Position numbers and translations under genes: made by a program | Shown here: positions 43,861 to 52,700 of the stretch, piece by piece | Numbering within the stretch: the first letter of the stretch is position 1 | Layout: every line of letters begins with the position of its first letter | Assembly: GCA_017457225.1 (NCBI GenBank) | Contig: JAFTHW010000011.1 | Span: forward strand, 1-64,000 | Reading direction: 5' to 3' | Length of the DNA stretch: 64,000 nucleotides | Origin: Clostridia bacterium | Lineage (GTDB): Bacteria > Bacillota > Clostridia > Christensenellales > Borkfalkiaceae | The notes under the pieces: model-generated | Database searches by the model: none | Told to the model about the DNA's origin: nothing | The model's input: the letters and a program-made list of their open reading frames with translations, nothing else

Positions 43861-45287
43861 TCCGCCTTGCGCGCAAGGCAAACGAGCGTCTCCACGTGTT
43901 TGGTCTGGGGGAACATATCATACGGTTGAATCTTTTTCACTTCGTAATACCCCGATAACGTTTCGCCTTTCTCTATGCCGTTATACGCGGGATTTTTGAC
44001 AAGTTCGCCGTTTTCTTCCACCAACCGCCCCGTCAAAATTCCCAAATCTCTCGCCAAAGTCGCAGGATTGCAACTGATGATCGTCAAATACGGAATTCCG
44101 CTTTGAAGTAACGCCTGTAAAACGCTGCGGGCAATTCCCGCGCGCGGCGGATCTAAAATCAAACGCAGTTTCTCCCCTTTCTCTTTTTCAAGCACTTTTG
44201 GCAATTCTTCTTCGACGTATCCGCAAATATTCGTCATATTCAAAAGCCCGTTCTTTGCCTTTAATGCGTCCGCGCAAAGAGAAGCCTCTTTTTCCAATTC
44301 AATCCCATATACGCGCTTTGCTTTCTTCGCCACCATCGCCGTCATTAAGCCGCCGCCCGAATACGCGTCCACGACCACTTCATCGCCGTCCGCCGTCACC
44401 GTCGCCACCGCCGCTTTATATAACTTCCCCCGTACGTTCTCGTTCACTTGCAAAAATGTACTCGGTCCCGCTTCGTAACGGATTCCCTGCTCTTCCGCTT
44501 CAAAGATCCCTATACCGTGTACGAGTTGAAATTCCTCCCCAAAAATCACGTTCGTATCTTTGGAGTTAAAATTTAAATACAGCGAAAACGTTTTAAACGC
44601 GCCCGAAAGGAGTTCCACAAACCGAGAAAGATTGGGTAAATTCCGTTTCGCCGTCACGAGCGTGAAAATAAATTTCCCGCCGATCTCTCTTGCGACGATA
44701 TGTCGAAGTGAGCCGCTTTTACTCACTTCATCATAGCCTCTGACTCCGTTCTCGTCCATATACCGTTTGACAAGCGAGATCAGCGTTTCCGCCCAATCGG
44801 GATGGATCGCGCAGGAGCGCACGGGCACGATGCGGTGACTGCGTTCCGCATAAAACCCGATGACGTTGTTCCCCTCTTTGTCTATCCCGATCGGCATTTG
44901 CAATTTATTGCGGTAGCCGTAGGGGAAATCGCTCTTGATCGCCGTTGGAACTTCCATCTGGATTCCACCGATCTTGCGGAGCGCTTCTTTGACGACGTTC
45001 GCCTTATACGCCATCTGCTCCACGTAGTCGAGATGTTGCAAACTGCAACCGCCACAACGCATAAATACGGGGCATTTCGGACGTACGCGCTCCTCTGCCG
45101 GCGTCAGCACTTCCTCCACTTTTCCGTACCCAACGTTCCCTTTGATTTTCAGGACTTTAAAACGGACTTTTTCTCCGGGTAAACAAGCAGGCACGAAAAA
45201 AGTAATCCCTTCGTGCCTGATAATACCTTCTCCGTTAGACCCCAGTCCTTCCGTTACGGCGCATATAATTTCGTTTTTCTCTATCAT
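43857..45287 (-). CDS. 23S rRNA (uracil-C5) methyltransferase, RumA/RlmCD type
   Basis: This SAM enzyme methylates uracils such as U1939 in 23S rRNA. It has a TRAM RNA-binding domain (about 1-60), a 4Fe-4S site (Cys72, Cys78, Cys81 plus a later cysteine), a SAM domain with VVDAYSGGGLMTAM, and the catalytic ISCNPATLARDL. Length is 476 from the ATG at 45287; an ATG at 45305 also has a possible ribosome site. The stop codon lies within a palindromic repeat. Confidence 0.92.
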   Translation of the reverse strand: MIEKNEIICAVTEGLGSNGEGIIRHEGITFFVPACLPGEKVRFKVLKIKGNVGYGKVEEVLTPAEERVRPKCPVFMRCGGCSLQHLDYVEQMAYKANVVKEALRKIGGIQMEVPTAIKSDFPYGYRNKLQMPIGIDKEGNNVIGFYAERSHRIVPVRSCAIHPDWAETLISLVKRYMDENGVRGYDEVSKSGSLRHIVAREIGGKFIFTLVTAKRNLPNLSRFVELLSGAFKTFSLYLNFNSKDTNVIFGEEFQLVHGIGIFEAEEQGIRYEAGPSTFLQVNENVRGKLYKAAVATVTADGDEVVVDAYSGGGLMTAMVAKKAKRVYGIELEKEASLCADALKAKNGLLNMTNICGYVEEELPKVLEKEKGEKLRLILDPPRAGIARSVLQALLQSGIPYLTIISCNPATLARDLGILTGRLVEENGELVKNPAYNGIEKGETLSGYYEVKKIQPYDMFPQTKHVETLVCLARKAD

Positions 45288-45364
45288 AAACCGTCCCCTT
45301 CCCATCTTCCGCCCAATCGGCAGTCGAGGTTGGTTTTCTTCCCATATTTTCGTTTGGTTTTTGA

Positions 45365-45889
45365 TTATTTCCTACCGATGCGTTTGACTAAATTATACAC
45401 CGCCGCCCGCCATTGATACATTAAGTAATCGTACAAAATAAAGAACGCCGTTCCGCCGATCAAGAGTATGGGAATGATATACTGATCCACAAACGGAATG
45501 GTCGTCGTCATCGCAAATACGAACCGCCAGATCACGTACATAGTACCGTCAAACCACAGCGCCTTAATCAAACACGCCACCCAACGGTTGATCTTGATTT
45601 TCAGTTGCAGCTCGTTGACAAGCGGATGCAATCCAAAAAACATTACAAATGGAAGTAAGTCCCAAAATCTCCCCACGTTAAAAATAAACGAGAGAATACA
45701 GGTCGCCACATACGCAAGCACGTAACCGACGTAACTGCCTTTCGCAAGCGGCATCATCAACGCTACGCAAGCGAGTAAATACCCTGTAAAAAGCAGGATC
45801 TCCGAGTACACGCCGATCGTGAGCAGTACCGTCGATATAGCGCAGGCAAGGGACGCCAGCGCGATTTCGTAAGCGGAAATTTTCTTCAT
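45365..45889 (-). CDS. Integral membrane protein of unknown function
   Basis: This 174-residue protein has about five membrane segments (for example near 9-28, 30-50, 52-72, 110-130, 138-158). The start, AYEIALASLACAISTVLLTIG, resembles small membrane proteins such as ECF-type S components, but no vitamin-binding motif is evident. No ribosome site; it starts 12 bases after the J-like gene, so translation is probably coupled. Confidence 0.6.
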   Translation of the reverse strand: MKKISAYEIALASLACAISTVLLTIGVYSEILLFTGYLLACVALMMPLAKGSYVGYVLAYVATCILSFIFNVGRFWDLLPFVMFFGLHPLVNELQLKIKINRWVACLIKALWFDGTMYVIWRFVFAMTTTIPFVDQYIIPILLIGGTAFFILYDYLMYQWRAAVYNLVKRIGRK

Positions 45890-45901
45890 CGTCAGCGTTA
45901 C

Positions 45902-46531
45902 TTATCTACAACCGCAACAAAGACTGAACAAACAGTCCACGCAAAGATACGTATAGCAACAGGAAATACATTGCGAGCAAATATTGCCGCCCATCTGACC
46001 GCCGTCGTCCATCGGCGCGCCCTGATACTCTCTTTGCGTATCGTACGAGGACGAATAGGGATTTTGATTGGTTTGACGCTGCTCGTTTCTAGCGTTCATT
46101 TTCCCGTACGCGTTACGGTATTTCACGTTGTCGGGCTCCATCTGCATCGCGATCTCAAGTTGTTTTTTACTATCGTTCGTCCAATTCTTTTTATAAAATA
46201 CGACCGCCTGCAAATAATGCCACTCCGCCGTTCTTTCGTTGAAGTTATCGAGCATCGTTTGCGCTTCGGTAATTTTCCCTGCTTTCAACAGCTCGGTGAT
46301 CTCTTCAAAGGCGTTTTGTCCCTCGGTATTTTGGCTCTTTTCCTTTCTTTCCGCAACAATTTCCCGATACGCCGTTTCCACTTTGGTGAGCATCTTCGCC
46401 GCTTCATTACCCGCTTCGCCGTCCTGCCATCTCTCTTCGCCGTATTTCGCTTTCAATTCCTGATACCGCAAATCCAATTCTTCGTCCGTTGCAGTTTCGT
46501 CCAGCCCAAGCACTTTATAATGTTCTTTCAT
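45902..46531 (-). CDS. J-domain-like protein with cysteine-rich tail
   Basis: The first ~65 residues follow the J-domain pattern (HYKVLGLDETATDEELDLRYQ then KYGEERW), but the HPD triad needed to stimulate DnaK is absent. A TPR-like helical part follows (about 80-150), then a linker and a tail with ten cysteines (CSQCISCCY, CVDCLFSLCCGC). The tail could bind metal or be acylated. It is downstream of a DUF5685 gene. Confidence 0.75.
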   Translation of the reverse strand: MKEHYKVLGLDETATDEELDLRYQELKAKYGEERWQDGEAGNEAAKMLTKVETAYREIVAERKEKSQNTEGQNAFEEITELLKAGKITEAQTMLDNFNERTAEWHYLQAVVFYKKNWTNDSKKQLEIAMQMEPDNVKYRNAYGKMNARNEQRQTNQNPYSSSYDTQREYQGAPMDDGGQMGGNICSQCISCCYTYLCVDCLFSLCCGCR

Positions 46532-46577
46532 TTCCTATCCTTCTCCCTCACGACATAAGCCACTTGTCGGGAATTTC

Positions 46578-47468
46578 TTATTCAGTATCTTTCGTTTGCG
46601 GAGTTTTATCCCGCTTTTTCTTGCAATCGCAATCTTCCATTACCCGTTTGGTCGTAGTAGGCATTCCCCGAAACAAAATATTATCGGTGAGATCCCGATT
46701 AAACCCGAACGGAATCTTTTCTACGCATTCCCGCATCGTAAAAAATAACGAGTCAAAAATAAAGCGTATCTCTTCTCCATACTCTCCGCTCACAAGTTCT
46801 CTCTTACACTCTTTTCCGTACGCGAGCACGAAAGGATTGTACGAGCCTTTTTTCTTGTCTTTATCGTAATCGTCCAGCGCGTCGATCAGATAAATCCATT
46901 TCCCGATCGCATAGAACAAATTCCGAGTCTCTTCCGTCGCCTTGTCTTCCAAAGCGTAATCGGAAAATTCCGCGATCATCAACGCTGTAGCGTCCGCGGC
47001 CTGATCCACGCTCGCCACGTTTTTCTTTTCCGTAAGCGCTTGATTTTTGAGATTCTCGCGGACGATCCGCTCTATTTCAGGATACCGTTTCTTCACGCGA
47101 CGGAAGCCTTTTTTGAACAACAGGCGTTTCACCCGTCCCCCGTCGCCGTCCTCGATGTCGTCGGTGTATTTATAATACGCAAGCGCCGTATTCAACGCGC
47201 CGAGCCTTCTCGTCAATTCGTCCACGTTCGCCATCATACGGCTACGGATACAATGCGTCAAACAATGCTGTTTTTCAATGACGACGTCCTGTTTTGCAAT
47301 ATTATGCAACAGCACGGACAAAAACGTCACGTCGTAGGACAGCCCCATACGCGCCGAGTGACCGCATACCTCCGCAATCCCCTTGCATACGCCGCAGTAC
47401 ATCGCCCGATACAGTTTCTCGTCTTTGATATATAAATACGGCGTATCCGCGCGAACGTATCCGAACAT
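46578..47468 (-). CDS. DUF5685 family protein
   Basis: The 296 residues begin MFGYVRADTPYLYIKDEKLY and have YRAMYCGVCKGIAEVCGHSAR and LLHNIAKQDV, typical of DUF5685. YLIDALDDYDKDKKKGSYNP has an acidic motif reminiscent of all-helical prenyl-synthase-like folds. The end is lysine- and cysteine-rich (CDCKKKRDK). AAGGAGG lies just before this ATG, so I reject the 48-codon longer frame. Confidence 0.8.
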   Translation of the reverse strand: MFGYVRADTPYLYIKDEKLYRAMYCGVCKGIAEVCGHSARMGLSYDVTFLSVLLHNIAKQDVVIEKQHCLTHCIRSRMMANVDELTRRLGALNTALAYYKYTDDIEDGDGGRVKRLLFKKGFRRVKKRYPEIERIVRENLKNQALTEKKNVASVDQAADATALMIAEFSDYALEDKATEETRNLFYAIGKWIYLIDALDDYDKDKKKGSYNPFVLAYGKECKRELVSGEYGEEIRFIFDSLFFTMRECVEKIPFGFNRDLTDNILFRGMPTTTKRVMEDCDCKKKRDKTPQTKDTE

Positions 47469-47633
47469 ACTCCTCCTTAACGACTTTAAGCCGTCTTTCC
47501 GTATTATAACATACTCCCGCAAAGAACGCAACCGCGCGCGCCCCCATTCACAGGAAATAACCGAATTTATCACCCGCTTTACAAAAATCCTTTGTTCCAC
47601 GGGAAACAATTCGGCTCTTTCTCGTCTTATTCG

Positions 47634-49178
47634 TTATTTTTTGGGAGCGTCGGGCACGGGAATAATATTCCCGTCCGCAAAATGCAGGATCAATTCCGCC
47701 ATTTTATCTAAATCGTTCTCCACCGTGCCTTTGAAGCGTTCGGGGCGGTAACGGAGATCCAACAAACATCTGGGCGGCTTCATCGCCGTCAAAAGATTCA
47801 AACGCTTGATGCCCTTGAAACTGTCCTTGACGTCATTCCCCGACAACGCGTACAAAACGTCTTGAGGGAATTTATAGGGATTCGCTGTCGAGAGTACGAT
47901 GATAGGAGTCTTATCCTTTTTCTTTTCGTCCTCTGTTTCCAGTGTGTTTCTGTATTGCGCGCATACCGCAAGCGCTACGCCCGTATGCGTGTCCATCGCG
48001 TAGCCGTACTCGTCGAAGATCTCGTACATCGCTTCTACCGTGTCGTCCTCTTTAGAGAAGCCTGCAAAAAATTGCTCGTCTAAAATAGCCTTTTCTTTGG
48101 CGGTAATGGAGTATTCTTTCTCCGTTGCGAGTTTTTGCATACGTTCCGCCGTGAGCGCGGCGTTTCTACCGCTGATCTCGAAGAGCAGTCTTTCGAGGTT
48201 GGAGGAAACGAGAATATCCATAGACGGAGACATCGTACGGAAGAAATTGCGTTTCACGTCATACGTGCCCTTGGCAAAGAAGTCCGCCAACACCTTATTG
48301 CGGTTGGAAGCGCAAACAAGTTTTCTCACCGGCAAGCCCATCTGTTTTGCATACCAGCCTGCAAGAATATCTCCAAAGTTCCCCGTAGGAACAACGAAGT
48401 CCACTTTTTCGCCCATTTCGATCTGATCGGAAGTGAGTAAATCCAAATACGAGGAAAAATAATATGCAATCTGAGGCGCGAGTCTACCGAAGTTGATTGA
48501 ATTCGCGCTGGAAAGTTTGATTTTCTTTTCCGCAAGTTTCGCGTTAAACTCTTCGGAAGCAAACAAGCGCTTGACCGCGCGTTGACAATCGTCGAAATTG
48601 CCTTTGACAGCGGAAACGAACACATTGTTGCCGTCCTGAATACGCATTTGCATACGTTGCATCTTCGCAACGCCCTCTTCGGGATAAAACACCGCGACTT
48701 TCGTACCCTTTACGTCGCGGAATCCCTCCAACGCCGCTTTGCCCGTATCCCCGCTCGTCGCGGCAAGAATCAGGATCTCGTCGTCGTTTCCCGTGACTTC
48801 GCAGCTCTTTTTCAAAAGATAGGGAAGCACGGTGAGCGCCATATCCTTAAACGCGCAAGTAGGTCCGTGGAAAAGCTCTAAGACGTATAAATTTCCGTCG
48901 ATTTTAACAAGCGGCGCAGGATCGGAGCCGCTGAAGGTCGCATACGCTTTCGCGCAGCTTTCTTTGAGGAATTCTTCCCCCAACTCTTCCCCGAGATATT
49001 TTCCGAGAATAAACGCCGCGCGCTCCGCGTAATTCATCTCCATCATCGTTTCCAACTCTTCTGCGGAAACCGAAGGGAACGTTTCGGGAACGAATAACCC
49101 GCCGTCTTTCGCAAGCCCCTGTACGATGGCTTGTGCACCCGTTACTTTTTCATTGCCTCTTGTGCTGATAAAATACAT
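47634..49178 (-). CDS. thrC: Threonine synthase
   Basis: ThrC converts phosphohomoserine to threonine with PLP. The 514-residue protein is the long form. Lys111 in CAFKDMALTV is the Schiff-base lysine and ATSGDTGKAALEG binds the cofactor phosphate. AGG precedes the ATG weakly. Confidence 0.93.
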   Translation of the reverse strand: MYFISTRGNEKVTGAQAIVQGLAKDGGLFVPETFPSVSAEELETMMEMNYAERAAFILGKYLGEELGEEFLKESCAKAYATFSGSDPAPLVKIDGNLYVLELFHGPTCAFKDMALTVLPYLLKKSCEVTGNDDEILILAATSGDTGKAALEGFRDVKGTKVAVFYPEEGVAKMQRMQMRIQDGNNVFVSAVKGNFDDCQRAVKRLFASEEFNAKLAEKKIKLSSANSINFGRLAPQIAYYFSSYLDLLTSDQIEMGEKVDFVVPTGNFGDILAGWYAKQMGLPVRKLVCASNRNKVLADFFAKGTYDVKRNFFRTMSPSMDILVSSNLERLLFEISGRNAALTAERMQKLATEKEYSITAKEKAILDEQFFAGFSKEDDTVEAMYEIFDEYGYAMDTHTGVALAVCAQYRNTLETEDEKKKDKTPIIVLSTANPYKFPQDVLYALSGNDVKDSFKGIKRLNLLTAMKPPRCLLDLRYRPERFKGTVENDLDKMAELILHFADGNIIPVPDAPKK

Positions 49179-49313
49179 CTTCTTACCTGCCTTTGTTTTT
49201 TTCGCGCGTACGAGCGCGCGCTTATCATTACAATTTTACAACGCGCAAAAACCACAGCCCTTCGACTGTCGCTTTTTCGCGTAGTAACTCTGTTTTTATA
49301 TCCTTATTTTTTA

Positions 49314-49344
49314 AATAGCCGAACGGAACCCCGCTCGGCTATCC
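49314..49344 (-). terminator. Terminator of the P-loop gene
   Basis: ATAGCCGA pairs with TCGGCTAT with a T-rich tail on the minus strand. Confidence 0.65.
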
Positions 49345-49407
49345 TTGTCACTATGTGTTCGGAAGCCGCTGATCACCGCTGAAAAACGAAACTCGCGGAC
49401 GTCCTTT

Positions 49408-49815
49408 TTAGAGATATTTCTCTACGAAATCGGGCAATTCTTCTCTTGAAGCCGATACCGAAACGGTTACGACGAGGTTGTTGTTCTTCGCCACTTTTTC
49501 CAACATATAGAAGAATGTTGCCATTTCCGCAACGGGTTTGCCCGCGATACGGACAACACCATCGATAAATACGTACTCGTTGTCGTGGTTTCCTGCGATA
49601 ACGCCTTTAATGAATCCGCAAAGCGCAGCTTCGCCTGCAATGTCGTAATCACTTACGTCTATAAAACGAACTTCACGTTCCAAATCGTACATACAACGTT
49701 TGTTATCGGTGATGAAAATCAAGTGCCCTTTCGCCGCTTCTACAGCTTCGTTCGCCGCCTGAATGATCATCTTCGTCTTCCCCGTACCTTTGGCGCCGTA
49801 AATTATTTTAATCAT
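49408..49815 (-). CDS. Small P-loop ATP-binding protein
   Basis: The 135-residue protein opens with MIKIIYGAKGTGKTK, a Walker A at 7-14. A second strand ends in FIDG (VFIDGVVRI), like a Walker B. The family is widespread in Clostridia as uncharacterised ATP-binding proteins. GGGAGG precedes the ATG. It is monocistronic. Confidence 0.75.
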   Translation of the reverse strand: MIKIIYGAKGTGKTKMIIQAANEAVEAAKGHLIFITDNKRCMYDLEREVRFIDVSDYDIAGEAALCGFIKGVIAGNHDNEYVFIDGVVRIAGKPVAEMATFFYMLEKVAKNNNLVVTVSVSASREELPDFVEKYL

Positions 49816-49996
49816 AACAAAATCCTCCCAGATTATTTCATACTTTTCCCGAATCGGAAGGCTCTCCTTTCGAGTTTATTCTATTTTAGCAAATTTTTCT
49901 GAGAATTTCAAGACCTTTTTAAAAAATTTTTTCCCTTTTTATAAAAATTTTTTCAGGTTTTTGCCAAAAAACGGATTTTTTTGATTTTTCGGGTTT

Positions 49997-50178
49997 GGCT
50001 ATGCCACAGAGAATGGTTGATTTAGCTAAAAAGCATTTTTAGCGATTTGACGAGAAAATCGCAAGAAAGACAAGCATTTTGCGAGGGCGCATACCCTCTG
50101 TGGTCTGTAACTGAGCAAAATGCGACGTATTTCGTAGTTATTTTCCGTCAAAAATCAACCAGGTGATGTGACAGAGCC
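49997..50178. repeat. MITE-like element, copy B
   Basis: This ~182-bp unit starts GGCTATGCCACAGAG and ends TGTGACAGAGCC. It shares the core with the copy at 30921. It contains the hairpin TAGCTAAAAA-GCA-TTTTTAGCGA found also in the short copy at 62262. No coding capacity. It lies next to the aminotransferase stop. Confidence 0.75.
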
Positions 50179-50185
50179 TTCTAGT

Positions 50186-51385
50186 TTATTTTAACTCCGA
50201 AACGAACTTTTTGATTCTTTTCAAGCCCTCTTCGATGTCCTTTTCACCAAGAGAATAGGAAAGCCTCAAACAATCATCCTCGCCAAAGGAGATCCCCGGG
50301 ATCGTCGCCACTTTTTCTCCGTCCAAAAGCGCGTCCGCAAACTCAATCGAGCCGTTGATCGTTTTCCCTTGATACGATTTCCCGTATAAACCGTCAACGA
50401 CCAGCATCACGTAGAACGCGCCGTCAGGCTCTACCGCCTGCACACCTTCAATATCGTCGATCAACGCAAGGATCTTCTCTCTGCGCGCGGCAAATACGTC
50501 TACCATCGCCTGAATCTCCGTTTCGGGAGATTGCAACGCTTGAATCGTCGCATATTGAGAAATGGAGCAAGCGTTGCTCGTCGCGTGGCTCTGGAACGAG
50601 TCGATGGCTTTCGCTACGTCCTTGGGCGCGGCAAGATACCCCACGCGCCAACCCGTCATCGCGTACGTTTTGGAAACGCCGTTGACCGTAATCGTCAAAT
50701 CTTTCATTCTTTCGCTGCATTTTGCGATCGAGAACGGCTTCACGCCGTTATAACACAATTTCTCGTAAATCTCGTCCGCCAACACGAAAATTTCCTTTTC
50801 CTCGCAAACTTTTGCGATCGCACGCACCTCTTCCTCGTTATACACCGCGCCCGTAGGATTGGACGGGGAGTTGAAAATCAGCATCTTGGTTTTAGGAGTG
50901 ATCGCCGCCGCCAACTCTTCTGCGGTAAACTTGAACTTATTTTCCTTTTTACAGGACAAATACACGGGCGTCGCTCCGCACACTTTGACCACCTCGGGAT
51001 ACGTAAGCCAATAAGGCTCTGGAATAATCACTTCGTCCCCCTCTTCCAAAACGGCGTAGCACGCGTTGAAAATGGAGTGTTTTGCTCCGTTGGAAACAAT
51101 GATTTGAGAGGGTTCGTACTCCAGTCCGTTGTCCTTTTTAAATTTTTCGCAAATCGCCTTACGAAGGGGCATCAACCCCGACGAGGGAGTATATTTGGTC
51201 TGTCCGTCGTCCAACGCCTTTTTCGCCGCCGCGATAATGGGCTCGGGGGTATTGAAATCGGGCTCGCCGACCCCGAAAGAAACGACGCTTTCACCCGCCG
51301 CTTTCATCGCCTTTGCTTTGGCGGAAATCGCCAGCGTTAACGAGGGAGAAATCGACGACATTCTCGATGCAATTCTATTCTTCAT
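50186..51385 (-). CDS. Class I/II PLP aminotransferase (aspartate-type)
   Basis: This 399-residue fold-type I enzyme resembles Bacillus-type aspartate aminotransferases. FNSPSNPTGAVY, VLADEIYEKL and the lysine loop NGVSKTYAMTGWRVGY bind PLP; RLSYS near the end carries the substrate-carboxylate arginine. It probably transaminates aspartate or aromatic amino acids. Confidence 0.92.
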   Translation of the reverse strand: MKNRIASRMSSISPSLTLAISAKAKAMKAAGESVVSFGVGEPDFNTPEPIIAAAKKALDDGQTKYTPSSGLMPLRKAICEKFKKDNGLEYEPSQIIVSNGAKHSIFNACYAVLEEGDEVIIPEPYWLTYPEVVKVCGATPVYLSCKKENKFKFTAEELAAAITPKTKMLIFNSPSNPTGAVYNEEEVRAIAKVCEEKEIFVLADEIYEKLCYNGVKPFSIAKCSERMKDLTITVNGVSKTYAMTGWRVGYLAAPKDVAKAIDSFQSHATSNACSISQYATIQALQSPETEIQAMVDVFAARREKILALIDDIEGVQAVEPDGAFYVMLVVDGLYGKSYQGKTINGSIEFADALLDGEKVATIPGISFGEDDCLRLSYSLGEKDIEEGLKRIKKFVSELK

Positions 51386-51610
51386 AACTCTTCTTCTCCA
51401 ATGTAAAACTTTTTTATCCGCATACTATTGTACTCTTTTTTTTCCCGTTTGGCAACCGAAGATAAGGCGGTTTTTTTAAATTCTTGAAAAATAATCGAAT
51501 TTTTTAGACTTTTTGCCCTCTCGTATCTACTTTTTCGATTGAGTCAATCGATAAAAAAGAAGAGAAAATTTTTCATTCTCTCCCCTTTTTTTGCTTTTCA
51601 AATATTGAGT

Positions 51611-52684
51611 TTATTTTTCCTGCGACGAGGCGAGAAGCGCTTCTCTGTCCGCAATCGCCAACGCTTGCACCATCGAGTCGATATCTCCCATCATAAACGC
51701 GTCCAGATTGTATTGGCTGAGCCCGATTCTATGGTCGGTAACGCGGCTCTGCGGGAAATTATAGGTACGGATTCGTTCGCTGCGATCTCCCGTTCCGACC
51801 ATACTCCGTCGGTTTTCCTCCCGTTCTTTCGCGTTCTGCCCGTTGTAAAAATCGTAGATTCTGGAACGCAACACTTTAAACGCCCGCTCTTTGTTTTTAA
51901 GTTGAGAACGCTCGTCCTGACACGTGACCACGATCCCCGTCGGAAAGTGCGTGATTCGCACGGCGGAAGCGACTTTGTTGACGTTCTGATCGCCTGCGCC
52001 GCCTGAATGAAAAATGTCGATACGAATGTCTTTATCGTGAATTTCCACTTCCACTTCTTCCGCTTCCGGAAGCACCGCCACCGTCGCCGCGGAAGTATGG
52101 ATTCTGCCCTGTGTCTCGGTAGCAGGTACGCGTTGAACACGGTGTACGCCGCTTTCATACTTTAAATATTTATACGCGCCCGCGCCGATCACGTTGTAGA
52201 TGGCTTCCTTGACGCCGCCGAGCTCGGTGGCGTTTACATCCATCTCTTCCATACGCAATTTATGCGCCGAACAGTAATTTTGATACATACGGCAAAGCTC
52301 GGCGGCAAACAGCGCCGCTTCCTCTCCGCCCGTACCCGCGCGCACCTCTAAAATACAGCTTCTCTCGTCGTTCTTATCCTTGGGCAAAAGCAGAATTTTT
52401 AACTCCTCTTCCAGCCCTGCAAGCCGCTCTTTGCAAGCGTAGCCCTCGTCGAGGAGCATTTTTTTCATCTCCCCGTCCGACTCCGTTTCCGCCAAATCAA
52501 ACGCGTCCGTCATCTCCCGTTTGGCGGCAAGATACTCTTCGTATTTTTCCACCGTTTCTTTAAGCTCCGACTGCTCTTTAGAGTATTTCTGCCACACGGA
52601 CATATCCGCCAAAACAGCAGAGTCGGCAAGTTGTTCGGATAAAAATTCATAACGGTTTTTGATGTCGTCCAATTTTTTCAGCAC
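51611..52684 (-). CDS. prfA: Peptide chain release factor 1 with GDQ instead of GGQ
   Basis: RF1 ends translation at UAA and UAG. The 357-residue protein has the stop-codon loop Pro187-Ala188-Thr189 (RVPATETQGR) and the usual domain order. The peptidyl-hydrolysis loop reads SGGAGDQNVNK: residues 231-233 are Gly-Asp-Gln where essentially all release factors have Gly-Gly-Gln. The codon is GAT, one base from GGT. Start is GTG, with AAAGGAG 6 bases upstream. It follows the PrmC fusion. Confidence 0.9.
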   Translation of the reverse strand: MLKKLDDIKNRYEFLSEQLADSAVLADMSVWQKYSKEQSELKETVEKYEEYLAAKREMTDAFDLAETESDGEMKKMLLDEGYACKERLAGLEEELKILLLPKDKNDERSCILEVRAGTGGEEAALFAAELCRMYQNYCSAHKLRMEEMDVNATELGGVKEAIYNVIGAGAYKYLKYESGVHRVQRVPATETQGRIHTSAATVAVLPEAEEVEVEIHDKDIRIDIFHSGGAGDQNVNKVASAVRITHFPTGIVVTCQDERSQLKNKERAFKVLRSRIYDFYNGQNAKEREENRRSMVGTGDRSERIRTYNFPQSRVTDHRIGLSQYNLDAFMMGDIDSMVQALAIADREALLASSQEK

Positions 52685-52700
52685 GCCCGCTCTCCTTTCG

